64,000 bases of DNA, from contig DUBB01000008.1 in NCBI GenBank assembly GCA_012960535.1, positions 57,450 through 121,449 of the forward strand. Reading direction: 5' to 3'. This DNA comes from Gammaproteobacteria bacterium (GTDB taxonomy: Bacteria; Pseudomonadota; Gammaproteobacteria; Pseudomonadales; Azotimanducaceae). A program made the translations under genes and the position numbers. Each line of letters starts with the position of its first letter. The first letter of the stretch is position 1. Below are positions 33,826-42,874 of the stretch, one piece after another. The notes below the pieces were generated by a model. That model made no database searches, had not been told where the DNA came from, and saw only the letters and a program-made list of their open reading frames with translations.

Positions 33826-34911
33826 TTATTGGTCAAACATGATAACGTGTCGGGCTTCCTGGCCGGTTTTGAGTGCTTCGAGGGCGAGGTTTATATCTGC
33901 CAGTTTGATGTGTTTAGATATCATCTCATCAAGATGCAGCTTGCCGGCAAGATAAAAATCAACGAATCTTGGCATGTCGACACGGAATCGGTTAGAGCCC
34001 ATATTTGAGCCCTGGATTTTTTTCTCTGCCAGGAAATCAACGCCGTGAAGCTCGACCATGGTGCCCACCGGAATCATGCCGATGACAGTTGCAGTGCCGC
34101 CACTGCATAGCATTTGGAATGCCTGTTCGGCGGTTGCTTTCAGGCCAATGGCTTCAAAAGTATAGTCACAACCACCCTGGGTCATCTCTATGACCTCGCC
34201 AACGGCGTTGCCTGAACTCGCATTGATGGTGTGGGTTGCTCCCACAGCCTTGGCTAACTCCAGTTTGGAATCGACCATATCAACCGCAATAATCTGTCCC
34301 GCACCCGCGATTGCTGCGCCATTAATGGCCGCTAAACCGACCCCGCCGCAACCGATGACAGCGACTTTCGAGCCGGGTTCGACCGCGGCCGTATGAAATA
34401 CGGCGCCGACGCCCGTGGTGGTGGAGCAGCCGATGAGTGCAGCGCGGTCCATGGGCATGTCTTCCCTGACCTTAACCAGCGCATGTTCATGAATCAGCAT
34501 CAGCTCAGCAAAAGAAGATAGGTTTAGAAACTGATGCACTGTTTCTCCCTGTATGCTCAGTCTGCTTTGTTCGCTGGCTGCTCTGGATACTTCAGGGCTG
34601 GCACAGAGAGACAAATGGCCGGTCAGACATTTATTGCAATGGCCACAGAAGGCGGAAAGGCAGGTAATGACGTGATCACCTTTCTTAACATAGGTTACAT
34701 CTCTGCCGACTTGTTCAACAATGCCGGCACTTTCGTGGCCCAATATGGTGGGCATCGGGTAGGGATAGGACCCATCTAGAAAGTGCAGGTCGCTGTGGCA
34801 TACACCCGCCGCCACAGGTCTGACGAGGACTTCTCGAGGACCTGGCTTGGAAACCTGTACTTCTTCTATTTCCAGGGGTTTGTTTGCTTCTCTTAAAACG
34901 GCTGCTTTCAT
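33826..34911 (-). CDS. Zinc-dependent alcohol dehydrogenase (class III-like)
   Basis: 361 residues. Catalytic zinc residues Cys38, His59 and Glu60 (GHE) and the structural-zinc cluster Cys89, Cys92, Cys95 and Cys103 (CGHCNKC...C) are intact. GCGGVGLAAI is the NAD(P)-binding motif. Overall resemblance is to the FrmA/AdhC-type medium-chain dehydrogenases that handle formaldehyde adducts or long-chain alcohols, but the substrate is not certain. It lies upstream of the biotin-carrier gene, and is divergent from folK. Confidence 0.9.
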   Translation of the reverse strand: MKAAVLREANKPLEIEEVQVSKPGPREVLVRPVAAGVCHSDLHFLDGSYPYPMPTILGHESAGIVEQVGRDVTYVKKGDHVITCLSAFCGHCNKCLTGHLSLCASPEVSRAASEQSRLSIQGETVHQFLNLSSFAELMLIHEHALVKVREDMPMDRAALIGCSTTTGVGAVFHTAAVEPGSKVAVIGCGGVGLAAINGAAIAGAGQIIAVDMVDSKLELAKAVGATHTINASSGNAVGEVIEMTQGGCDYTFEAIGLKATAEQAFQMLCSGGTATVIGMIPVGTMVELHGVDFLAEKKIQGSNMGSNRFRVDMPRFVDFYLAGKLHLDEMISKHIKLADINLALEALKTGQEARHVIMFDQ

Positions 34912-34937
34912 TGTCTTTGTCTCCGACAGGGTATAAT
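34911..34937 (+). promoter_or_regulatory. Possible promoter for folK
   Basis: A perfect TATAAT (34932-34937) is preceded by TTGTCT (34911-34916), a four-of-six match to the -35 box, with a short 15-base spacer. It lies about 50 bases before the folK ATG. The short spacer keeps confidence low. Confidence 0.35.
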
Positions 34938-34985
34938 TCAGGTTTGATAGTGTGCAAAACTACCACGTTTCGCCAATGATTTACT

Positions 34986-35504
34986 ATGCTCGATGAAAAA
35001 CAGCTAAGAGACAAAATCGAATATTCTGCGGTCATAGCACTCGGAAGCAATCTGCATAACCCCCGGGCACAGATTAACAAAGCAATCGGGCTGCTCAGCT
35101 CCGAATACCCTGCTTGTTTTTGTGCATCATCGGTTTACCGCACAGCACCGGTAAAAATGCGAGACGCTTCTGAGGATTTTGCCAATGCGGTGGTCACATT
35201 TAAGACGACCCGCAGCCCACAGCAATTGCTGACCCAGCTGCGAGCCATGGAGCGAGATGCAGGGCGCCCTTGGCAGCATGGGCCCAATGAAGCCAGAATT
35301 CTGGATCTTGATATTATTGCTTATGGTGACCTGATGGTGCATCAGGAGAATCTTTCGATTCCACATCCCAGGGCCCATCAGCGGCAATTTGTCATGGTAC
35401 CCCTGCTGGAAATCTGTCCGGATTTCAGATTCCCCGGCATGGACCAGTCTTTGCCGGCGTTAGTGAATCAAGCGCCAGCATTGCGGCTCGAAAAATGGCG
35501 CTAG
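34986..35504 (+). CDS. folK: 2-Amino-4-hydroxy-6-hydroxymethyldihydropteridine pyrophosphokinase
   Basis: 172 residues. HPPK transfers pyrophosphate from ATP to 6-hydroxymethyl-dihydropterin in folate synthesis. It shows ALGSNL, SSVYRTAPV, the catalytic block RDAGRPWQHGPNEARILDLDII split as residues around 93-114, and PHPRAHQRQFVMVPL. All are diagnostic. Its stop TAG overlaps the convergent acyl-CoA ligase stop in the palindrome CTAG (35501-35504). Confidence 0.95.
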   Translation: MLDEKQLRDKIEYSAVIALGSNLHNPRAQINKAIGLLSSEYPACFCASSVYRTAPVKMRDASEDFANAVVTFKTTRSPQQLLTQLRAMERDAGRPWQHGPNEARILDLDIIAYGDLMVHQENLSIPHPRAHQRQFVMVPLLEICPDFRFPGMDQSLPALVNQAPALRLEKWR

Positions 35505-37027
35505 AGAATATTGGAAGTATGATTTTCCCAGTAAGGTGCTTTTAATTCTGCTTTGTACAGTTTGCCGTTGGGGTGTCTGGGTAGGTCAGTCATGAAACTG
35601 ATTGATTTAGGGCATTTAAGGTGGGAGAGGTTTTCTCTGCAGTAAGCAATCAGTTCTTGTTCCAATGTACAAGGCTGGTAATTTTGGTGTGCCGGTTGGA
35701 CCACTGCTTTGACTTCTTCGCCGTATTCGGCATTAGGAATGCCGAATACGGCTGCATCCATGACTTGGCCATGGCTCAGGAGAACGTCTTCAATTTCCTG
35801 GGGATAGATATTGACGCCGCCAGAAATAATCATGAAAGATTTTCTATCCTTCAGGTAGAGATAGCCATCAGTATCCACATAGCCCATATCGCCAAGGGTC
35901 GACCAGCCATACCGATTTTTTGCTTTAGTTGTTTTCTCCGGGTCCTTGAAATAGTTGAAATCGGTGCCATTAGCGAAATAGACAACACCAACCTGCCCCA
36001 CAGGAACGATCGAACCCTCGTCATCAAGGATACGTAACTCGCCATGGATGGGTTTGCCGACACTACCTTTATGTGCGAGCCATTCAGCAGAATTGATAGC
36101 GGTTGAACCGTTAGCTTCGGTACCAGAATAATATTCGTACAGGATCGGCCCCCACCAGTTAATCATTTTTTCCTTGATGTGGATGGGGCAGGGTGCAGCA
36201 GCATGGATAGCAAAGCGTAAACTGCTGGTTTCATAGGAATGCCGAATAGCTTCCGGAAGCGCCAGCAGGCGCACAAACATCGTTGGCACCCATTGACTGT
36301 GGGTGATTTTTTCTTCCTGGATGAGACGTAAGGCGTCCTCTGCTGAGAATTTTTCCATGATGGTTGAGGTGCCACCCAGCCTCGATACCATCAGGTTGTA
36401 TCGTAGCGGTGCGGAATGATATAGGGGTGCTGTTGACAGGTAGCGGACAGTATCATCGACCTGGTGGAGCTGGATTCTCTTTTTAGTGAGCTCTGTGACA
36501 GCACCGGGTGGGCTCATGGCAAGGTCGAAACGGACGCCTTTGGGCTTTCCGGTGGTGCCCGAGGAGTAAACCATTTCTGAGCCTTCAACTTCGTCCGCGA
36601 CAGGGTCGGTGGATAGCCCTTTTATTTCTGTTTGCCAGTGGGCGTAGCGACCCGGGTCCAGGGTGATTACTTTAAGCTGAGCCGGCAGTTGTAACTGTAT
36701 CCTGTCCAGAATGGTTTGCTTGGTTATCAACAGTTTGGCATCTGAGTTGTCCAGAATATAGTTGATCTCTCGGTTTTGAAACAGCGTGCTGATGGGCGTG
36801 TAGTACAGGCCTGAGCGCTGCGCAGCCCAGCAGATGGTCATATAGTGAAGGTCATTGTCGAGCAGGATGGCGATGCCGTCGCAGATTTGCAGCTGCCACT
36901 TTCTAAATAGGTGGGCGGTCTGATTCGATAGTTGATCCAATTGTCGATAGGTTACTGATTCGCCTGTGCCGGCAAGTTTGAAAGCTATTTTTTCAGGTCG
37001 CAGTTTATGGTGAATTCCGGGGTGCAG
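35501..37027 (-). CDS. AMP-forming acyl-CoA synthetase, probable CTG start
   Basis: 508 residues if started at CTG 37027. The adenylation domain shows the P-loop SSGTTGKPKGVRF, the YYSGTE-like motif EYYSGTEANG, and WSTLGDMGYVDTDGYL; the C-terminal domain ends with the catalytic lysine in HPNGKLYKAEL. Upstream of the first common start (TTG 36940) the frame encodes HPGIHHKLRPEKIAFKL and GTGESVTYRQLD, the normal N-terminus of fatty-acyl-CoA ligases (MxPGxHA...PDKPA). No ATG, GTG or TTG precedes it; an AAAGAGG site (37037-37043) is nine bases from CTG, which takes the place of Met. It follows a DUF1820 gene by 22 bases. Confidence 0.85.
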   Translation of the reverse strand: MHPGIHHKLRPEKIAFKLAGTGESVTYRQLDQLSNQTAHLFRKWQLQICDGIAILLDNDLHYMTICWAAQRSGLYYTPISTLFQNREINYILDNSDAKLLITKQTILDRIQLQLPAQLKVITLDPGRYAHWQTEIKGLSTDPVADEVEGSEMVYSSGTTGKPKGVRFDLAMSPPGAVTELTKKRIQLHQVDDTVRYLSTAPLYHSAPLRYNLMVSRLGGTSTIMEKFSAEDALRLIQEEKITHSQWVPTMFVRLLALPEAIRHSYETSSLRFAIHAAAPCPIHIKEKMINWWGPILYEYYSGTEANGSTAINSAEWLAHKGSVGKPIHGELRILDDEGSIVPVGQVGVVYFANGTDFNYFKDPEKTTKAKNRYGWSTLGDMGYVDTDGYLYLKDRKSFMIISGGVNIYPQEIEDVLLSHGQVMDAAVFGIPNAEYGEEVKAVVQPAHQNYQPCTLEQELIAYCRENLSHLKCPKSISFMTDLPRHPNGKLYKAELKAPYWENHTSNIL

Positions 37028-37049
37028 GGGATGGTACCTCTTTCAGCGA

Positions 37050-37379
37050 CTAATCCTTACCGCCCTTTGGCGTGAAGGCAGACATTGGGAAGGGTGATAC
37101 ATTGCCTTTGGCTTCGGTAATTTTACCAACACCTTCTTTGGTTACTTCATCAATGCGCACGACTGAATGCAGGGGTAGGTAGCTGCGAGTCACGCCTTCG
37201 AATTCTGCTTTGAGTTTTTCTTCGCTTGGGTCAACCAGTAATTGTGTTCTTTCGCCGAAAACCAATTCTTCTATTTCAATGAAACCATACAGATCTGACT
37301 GGTAAATCTGGCGGGCATAAACTTCAAAAATCTGCCCTTGATTAAAGAAAATGACTTTGTATGTTGGAGTTTTTGACAT
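37050..37379 (-). CDS. DUF1820-family protein
   Basis: 109 residues. The N-terminal YKVIFFNQGQIFEVYARQI and the middle segment FGERTQLLVDPSEEKLKAEF are typical of DUF1820, a short family largely restricted to gammaproteobacteria. Function unknown. It is divergent from miaB and upstream of the acyl-CoA ligase on the minus strand; co-transcription with the ligase is plausible. Confidence 0.85.
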   Translation of the reverse strand: MSKTPTYKVIFFNQGQIFEVYARQIYQSDLYGFIEIEELVFGERTQLLVDPSEEKLKAEFEGVTRSYLPLHSVVRIDEVTKEGVGKITEAKGNVSPFPMSAFTPKGGKD

Positions 37380-37608
37380 ATAGGTTGCTCAGTGTAGGAC
37401 GCCGTGGCGCCAAATATAGACGAAAGCAAGGGAGTTATTCCCCTGACAAGGCTATATCAGGGCTGATTATACGGAATTCAAGCCTGCGATGCGATTGCTC
37501 TGGACTAGATTATTTCCAGACGATGCTGTCAGCCCGGAATATCTCTAGGTGAATGCGCCGGTGCAGAATATAATAGCCGTCCGTTTTTTAACTAAAAGCT
37601 GTGAGTCT

Positions 37609-38937
37609 GTGCCCGAACCCAAGGTATTTATAAAAACGCACGGTTGCCAGATGAATGAGTATGATTCATCTAAAATAGCCGACCTGCTGAAAATGTCTCA
37701 GGGCTATCAGTTGACAGAACATGAGAGCCAGGCGGACCTGTTACTCTTGAATACCTGCTCGATTCGTGAAAAAGCCCAGGAGAAAGTTTTCCATCAACTA
37801 GGGCGTTGGCGAAAGCTGAAAGAAGCTAATCCTGATCTTGTAATAGGTGTGGGTGGCTGCGTTGCCAGCCAGGAAGGTAAGGCGATCAATAGCAGGGCAC
37901 CCTATGTAGATGTAATTTTTGGCCCCCAGACCTTGCATCGACTCCCAGCTATGCTGAGCGAACTCAAGCAGACAGGTACAAGTCTGATTGACATCAGTTT
38001 TCCGTCAATAGAGAAATTTGATTCGTTACCTGAGCCTTCGGTGAAGGGGCCGTCAGCTTTTGTTTCAGTTATGGAAGGCTGTAGTAAATATTGTACGTTT
38101 TGCGTAGTTCCTTATACACGCGGTGAAGAAGTGAGCAGGCCGTTGCCTGATGTACTTAAAGAGATTCTCCAGCTGGCCGCCAAAGGTGTCAGAGAAGTGA
38201 ATTTGCTGGGACAGAATGTTAACGCCTACCGAAGTGTGCTCGACTCAGGGGGTACTGCAGATCTTGCTTACCTGATTAGTGTCGTTGTTAAGATAGAAGG
38301 CATCGATCGGGTCCGCTATACGACCTCTCATCCAGTAGAGTTTTCCGATGGCCTGATCGATTTGTATGATGAAGTGCCGGAATTAGTTAGTCATCTGCAT
38401 TTACCTGTGCAGAGTGGATCGGACAGGATACTTGCAAGGATGAAACGGGGACACACGATACTCGAATATAAATCGAAGATAAGACGATTAAGGGCGATCA
38501 GGCCGGAGTTGAGTCTTTCCTCAGATTTCATAATTGGTTTTCCCGGAGAGACAGAAGATGATTTCTCACAAACTATGCAACTGATAGATGACATTGGCTT
38601 TGATCACTCCTTCAGTTTTATTTATAGTGCCCGTCCAGGAACCCCTGCAGCAGATTTGAAAGATGAAACGCCCCTGGAGGTCAAGAAACAGCGCCTTGCT
38701 GTTCTGCAGGGTAGAATAAGCCAGCAGGCCACGCGCATCAGTGAGGCTATGATAGGGTCTACTCAACGCATCCTGGTTTCAGGCGTTTCACGAAAGGATC
38801 CAGGTCAACTGCAGGGCAGAACCGAAAATAACCGAGTGGTTAATTTTTTTGACCTGGACAGGTGTCATATAGGGACCTTTGTAGATGTTGAAATTTTTGA
38901 AGCATTGCCCAATTCGCTCAGGGGTAAGCTAGTGTGA
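37609..38937 (+). CDS. miaB: tRNA-2-methylthio-N6-dimethylallyladenosine synthase
   Basis: About 442 residues. The radical-SAM methylthiotransferase acts on i6A37 of tRNAs reading UNN codons. The N-terminal UPF0004 domain has [14 protein letters not shown], the [11 protein letters not shown] segment, and a later cysteine in GGCVASQ; the radical-SAM cluster is [16 protein letters not shown]; a TRAM domain ends the protein. GTG at 37609 gives the family-normal start ([12 protein letters not shown]); a GTG at 37549 would add 20 residues. Neither has a strong ribosome-binding site. It heads the conserved block leading to phoH-like and ybeY. Confidence 0.94.
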   Translation: MPEPKVFIKTHGCQMNEYDSSKIADLLKMSQGYQLTEHESQADLLLLNTCSIREKAQEKVFHQLGRWRKLKEANPDLVIGVGGCVASQEGKAINSRAPYVDVIFGPQTLHRLPAMLSELKQTGTSLIDISFPSIEKFDSLPEPSVKGPSAFVSVMEGCSKYCTFCVVPYTRGEEVSRPLPDVLKEILQLAAKGVREVNLLGQNVNAYRSVLDSGGTADLAYLISVVVKIEGIDRVRYTTSHPVEFSDGLIDLYDEVPELVSHLHLPVQSGSDRILARMKRGHTILEYKSKIRRLRAIRPELSLSSDFIIGFPGETEDDFSQTMQLIDDIGFDHSFSFIYSARPGTPAADLKDETPLEVKKQRLAVLQGRISQQATRISEAMIGSTQRILVSGVSRKDPGQLQGRTENNRVVNFFDLDRCHIGTFVDVEIFEALPNSLRGKLV

Positions 38938-39002
38938 GCGTTTTAGTGCTTTTTTTTTGGTCTAAGGACCAGTACTCTAGTCTTTTGATCTAACAGCATA
39001 AT

Positions 39003-39995
39003 ATGAATTTGGAATTATCTCCGTACCAACTGACCCTGGAACCAGACGATAGTCGGCAGTTAGTGAACCTATGTGGTCCTTTAGATGCCAATTTGCGACA
39101 AATTGAAAAGCGTCTTGGCGTGACAATTCATAATCGTGGAAATGAATTTGAACTTTTTGGTGATCAAGAAACAGTCTGTGCTGCAGGAGAATTGCTCTCG
39201 CATCTGTATCGGGAAGTTTGCAGTGGAACGCAGATGACGGCAGATACAGTACATTTGTTTTTACAAGAGTCTGGCGTCGAAGCCCTATCCATGGGCGTAG
39301 ATGACAAAAGCGATATCATTCAGACAAGACGCAAAGACATAAGGCCCAGAGGGCGTAATCAAATTGCCTATGGGCGTGCTATTCGCAGCCATGATATAAG
39401 CTTTGGCATTGGCCCGGCGGGTACTGGAAAAACGTTTCTTGCAGTGGCCAGCGCTGTGGAAGCTTTTGAGCAAGAGCGCATTGGTCGCATTCTGCTGGTA
39501 CGACCTGCTGTAGAAGCCGGGGAAAAACTCGGCTTCCTGCCGGGTGATCTGAGCCAGAAAATAGATCCGTATCTTAGACCGCTGTACGATGCCCTGTATG
39601 AATTATTCGGCTTTGAGAAAGTAGAAAAATTAATCGAAAAGGGCTTTATTGAAATTGCCCCCCTGGCTTATATGCGCGGCCGAACCTTAAACGATTCTTT
39701 TATCATTCTTGATGAAAGTCAGAATACAACAATAGAACAAATGAAAATGTTCCTGACTCGAATTGGGTTTGGTTCTACGGTTGTAATTACCGGCGATATT
39801 ACCCAGGTTGATTTACCATCACATACCAAGAGTGGTTTGCGCCATGTGATGAGCGTGCTGGGCCAGGTTAAAGGCTTGTCCTTTACCAGGTTCACAGCAA
39901 AAGATGTGGTAAGACATCCTCTGGTGCAAAGAATTGTTGAGGCCTATGACCTGCATGAAGAGCAGATATCTTCTGGCAATCCTTTGGACAGCTAA
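39003..39995 (+). CDS. ybeZ: PhoH-like ATPase (YbeZ)
   Basis: 330 residues. The P-loop is GPAGTGKT (137-144) and the Walker B region FIILDESQNTT, as in PhoH-family RNA-associated ATPases. An N-terminal KH-like segment precedes it (VTIHNRGNEFELFGD). The family partners YbeY in ribosomal RNA processing and ribosome quality control; the position before ybeY is conserved. Confidence 0.94.
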   Translation: MNLELSPYQLTLEPDDSRQLVNLCGPLDANLRQIEKRLGVTIHNRGNEFELFGDQETVCAAGELLSHLYREVCSGTQMTADTVHLFLQESGVEALSMGVDDKSDIIQTRRKDIRPRGRNQIAYGRAIRSHDISFGIGPAGTGKTFLAVASAVEAFEQERIGRILLVRPAVEAGEKLGFLPGDLSQKIDPYLRPLYDALYELFGFEKVEKLIEKGFIEIAPLAYMRGRTLNDSFIILDESQNTTIEQMKMFLTRIGFGSTVVITGDITQVDLPSHTKSGLRHVMSVLGQVKGLSFTRFTAKDVVRHPLVQRIVEAYDLHEEQISSGNPLDS

Positions 39996-40004
39996 CATCT
40001 GAAT

Positions 40005-40472
40005 ATGGATAAATATCTCATTGAGATGCAACAGGTAGGGCTTTGCCAGGGGCTTTTTGACCCGGAGTTGGCGAGGCCATGGTTTGAGCGCAGCCTTGAG
40101 CGCTTAGATCAGCCGTCCTGCGAGTGCTGTATCCGGTTTGTGGAAAAGCAGGAGATCCAGCAACTGAATTTGCGTTATCGGCAACAAGATAAATTGACTA
40201 ATGTATTGGCTTTTGCTCAAAATTCTGTTGATGAGTGCGGTCGTATTTTGTTGGGTGACGTCGTTATTTGTCCTGCAGTTTTGGCGGCTGAAGCACAGAC
40301 CCAGGAAAAAGAGCTATTGCAGCATTTTGCCCATCTGGTAATTCATGGAATACTGCATTTAAAAGGCTTTGATCATATTGCCGAGCGCGAGGCAAAAGAA
40401 ATGGAGCGGTTGGAGGTCATGTTGCTGGAAGCGCTTGGTATCAGGAATCCTTACCATGAGGACTCATTATGA
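40005..40472 (+). CDS. ybeY: Endoribonuclease YbeY
   Basis: 155 residues. The zinc-binding motif HGILHLKGFDH (His114, His118, His124) and the preceding LTNVLAF and LGDVVIC segments are diagnostic. YbeY acts in 16S rRNA 3'-end maturation and 70S quality control. Ten bases follow the PhoH-like gene, and its stop overlaps the corC ATG (ATGA). Confidence 0.95.
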   Translation: MDKYLIEMQQVGLCQGLFDPELARPWFERSLERLDQPSCECCIRFVEKQEIQQLNLRYRQQDKLTNVLAFAQNSVDECGRILLGDVVICPAVLAAEAQTQEKELLQHFAHLVIHGILHLKGFDHIAEREAKEMERLEVMLLEALGIRNPYHEDSL

Positions 40473-41314
40473 GTGAAGGTGATTCGAGTAGTGATGCCAG
40501 TCGAAGCTGGTTAGAGAGACTTTCTCTGGCCCTGACGGGTGAGCCAGGTTCCAGGCCTGAACTGCTGGAACTTTTGCGTGCTTCCAAAGAAAGAGGGCTG
40601 CTTGACGCTGAGGCATTGAGTATTATCGAAGGGGCGTTGACGGTGTCTGACATGAAAGCCCGCGAGATAATGGTGCCCAGGGCGCAGGTGGTGTTTTTGA
40701 AAAGTGATCAGACTACCAGCGAAATCCTGTCTCAGGTCATTGAATCCGGACACTCGCGGTTTCCCGTGGTGGGTGATAACACGGATGAAGTACTGGGTAT
40801 TCTGCTGGCAAAAGATCTGTTGTTTCTTGCTCATCCTGACAGCTCGGAGAAATTCAGCCTTCGTAATCTGTTAAGGCCGAGTTCCGGTATTCCGGAAAGC
40901 AAGCGGTTGGATGTGCTACTCAAAGAATTCCGCTCGAACAGGAATCACCTGGCCGTAGTCTATGATGAATATGGTGGTATGAGCGGCATCATCACCATCG
41001 AGGATGTACTTGAACAAATTGTCGGTGATATAACCGATGAGTTCGATTACGATGAAGATGACTTTATCAAACCGCACTCTGATGGAACTTATACTGTAAA
41101 AGCATTGACCACGATCGATGATTTCAATGACTTTTTTGGCAGTAGTTTTAGTGAAGATGAATTCGATACCATTGGTGGGTTGATGATAAACAGGATTGGG
41201 CGGTTACCGACCAGGCACGATAATATTGTAATGGACGGTTTTTCTTTCAGTGTTTTGAATGCAGATAACCGCAGGATTCACCTGTTACAGGTTGCCCGCC
41301 GCAGTCTGGATTAA
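40469..41314 (+). CDS. corC: CorC/YbeX-family protein with CBS domains
   Basis: 281 residues. Two CBS domains (about 65-190, with DMKAREIMVPRAQV and VYDEYGGMSGIITIEDVLEQI) followed by the CorC transporter-associated domain (~205-275, DDFNDFFGSSF). It has no membrane region, as is usual for YbeX/CorC. It is associated with magnesium/cobalt efflux and, by the genetic linkage with ybeY, ribosome metabolism. It overlaps ybeY by four bases. Confidence 0.94.
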   Translation: MSEGDSSSDASRSWLERLSLALTGEPGSRPELLELLRASKERGLLDAEALSIIEGALTVSDMKAREIMVPRAQVVFLKSDQTTSEILSQVIESGHSRFPVVGDNTDEVLGILLAKDLLFLAHPDSSEKFSLRNLLRPSSGIPESKRLDVLLKEFRSNRNHLAVVYDEYGGMSGIITIEDVLEQIVGDITDEFDYDEDDFIKPHSDGTYTVKALTTIDDFNDFFGSSFSEDEFDTIGGLMINRIGRLPTRHDNIVMDGFSFSVLNADNRRIHLLQVARRSLD

Positions 41315-41322
41315 TTAAACCT

Positions 41323-42819
41323 ATGAAGGGATTGCCGATCTTGACGGGCATCTGGGCCAGGCTTGGCCTGGCCTTATTTTCTGGCATGCTCATGCCTCTG
41401 AGTTTCGCGCCTTTTGACGTGTGGCCATCTGGTATCGCCGCCATTGCTCTGCTGCTTATAGCGATCCATGAAGGTACGATAAAACAGGTGGTTCTGTGTC
41501 ACTACGTATTTGCAGTGGCCCTGTTCGCCGTGGGCACATCCTGGCTTTACGTCAGTATTTACACTTTTGGGGGCGCATCAGTCGGTCTGGCAGTGATTCT
41601 GGTTATGCTCTTTGTCATTTTCTGGTCCCTTAGTTTCCTGCCACAGGCATGGCTGTATGCTCGTTTTATACGGCAGTGGCGTTTTCAGGTGGTGCTGGGG
41701 TTTCCGATAATCTGGGTCCTGGGAGAATGGTTGAGAGGTTGGTTGTTAACGGGGTTTCCCTGGTTTTATCTGGGTTACAGCCATCTTTATAGCCCATTGG
41801 CTTCTTTTGCCCCCGTTGCCGGCGTGCTCGCTGTTAGCTTCGCGGCGTGCCTGCTCGCTAGTTTGCTGTTTAGTTTCCTGGTTAAGCGGCAGAAGCGATT
41901 CGCGCTCCTGGGCATGGCAGTCATCTTGCTGGCTGTGGGTGCCGCTGAGCTGGAATTCGTAACGGCAGGCAGTTCCATCCAGGTGGCCGCGGTTCAGGGA
42001 AATATAGACCAGCACAGCAAGTGGCAGAGAAATATGGTGATGCCCATTGTCAATCACTACAGCAAATTGACTGAACCGGTCTGGGGCGCTGATCTCATCG
42101 TTTGGCCTGAAGCAGCCATTACCTTGCTGCGCGGTGATGCGCATTGGTTGCTTGCTCAGTTTAAGGCCCTTTCAGAGGCATGGGGCAGCACGTTGCTGAT
42201 GGGTATTCCTGATCGGAATCAGGATGGCAGGTACTTAAATAGCGCCGTTGTTGTTGGTGAAACACCCGGCCAGTATATTAAGCAGCAGCTCGTTCCCTTT
42301 GGCGAATATGTTCCTTTTGAGGACTACTTACGGGGCCTGATTACACTATTTGATCTACCCATGTCGCGGAACGTAGCAGGCGGATCAGGACAGAAGCCGC
42401 TTATGGCAGGCGACATCAGATTATCAGTGTCTATCTGTTATGACGTTGTTTTTCCGGAGCTGGTTCGCGGTAATGTCAGTGATCCCGGGCTGATGGTGAC
42501 CATCAGTAATGATACCTGGTTTGGTAACTCCTATGGTCCTGATCAGCATATGCAGATTGCCAGTATGAGGGCCCTTGAAAATGGCCGGTACCTGCTCAGG
42601 GTGACCAACAATGGCATAACAGCTCTGGTTGATTACAAGGGCCAGATTGTTCAGCAGTTGCAAAGAGATACGGCGGCGGTATTGTCTGCTGAGGTGCCAA
42701 TTATGCGTGGCCTGACACCTTACCACCAATATGGCCAGGCGCCTTTTCTAATCATTCTGGGTTTGCTGCTTACCGGTCTGTGGTTGTCCTCAAGACAGGA
42801 GAATCACCGGAAGCCATAG
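41323..42819 (+). CDS. lnt: Apolipoprotein N-acyltransferase
   Basis: 498 residues: an N-terminal region with about six membrane helices and a periplasmic nitrilase-fold domain. The catalytic triad is intact at Glu263 (WPEAAI), Lys320 (YIKQQLVPFGEYVP) and Cys372 (SICYDVVFPE). It adds the third acyl chain to lipoproteins, such as LptE encoded two genes downstream. Eight bases follow corC. Confidence 0.95.
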   Translation: MKGLPILTGIWARLGLALFSGMLMPLSFAPFDVWPSGIAAIALLLIAIHEGTIKQVVLCHYVFAVALFAVGTSWLYVSIYTFGGASVGLAVILVMLFVIFWSLSFLPQAWLYARFIRQWRFQVVLGFPIIWVLGEWLRGWLLTGFPWFYLGYSHLYSPLASFAPVAGVLAVSFAACLLASLLFSFLVKRQKRFALLGMAVILLAVGAAELEFVTAGSSIQVAAVQGNIDQHSKWQRNMVMPIVNHYSKLTEPVWGADLIVWPEAAITLLRGDAHWLLAQFKALSEAWGSTLLMGIPDRNQDGRYLNSAVVVGETPGQYIKQQLVPFGEYVPFEDYLRGLITLFDLPMSRNVAGGSGQKPLMAGDIRLSVSICYDVVFPELVRGNVSDPGLMVTISNDTWFGNSYGPDQHMQIASMRALENGRYLLRVTNNGITALVDYKGQIVQQLQRDTAAVLSAEVPIMRGLTPYHQYGQAPFLIILGLLLTGLWLSSRQENHRKP

Positions 42820-42874
42820 CTGCATCTAATAGGCTTCAGGTACAATGCAGATTTGCGGCACTCTCAGGGATCCC

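Noticed and set aside
38958-38971. Hairpin TGGTC-TAAG-GACCA between miaB and the phoH-like gene
   Set aside because: The T-run lies before the stem on the plus strand, and the minus strand would have an A-run, so it does not look like an intrinsic terminator.
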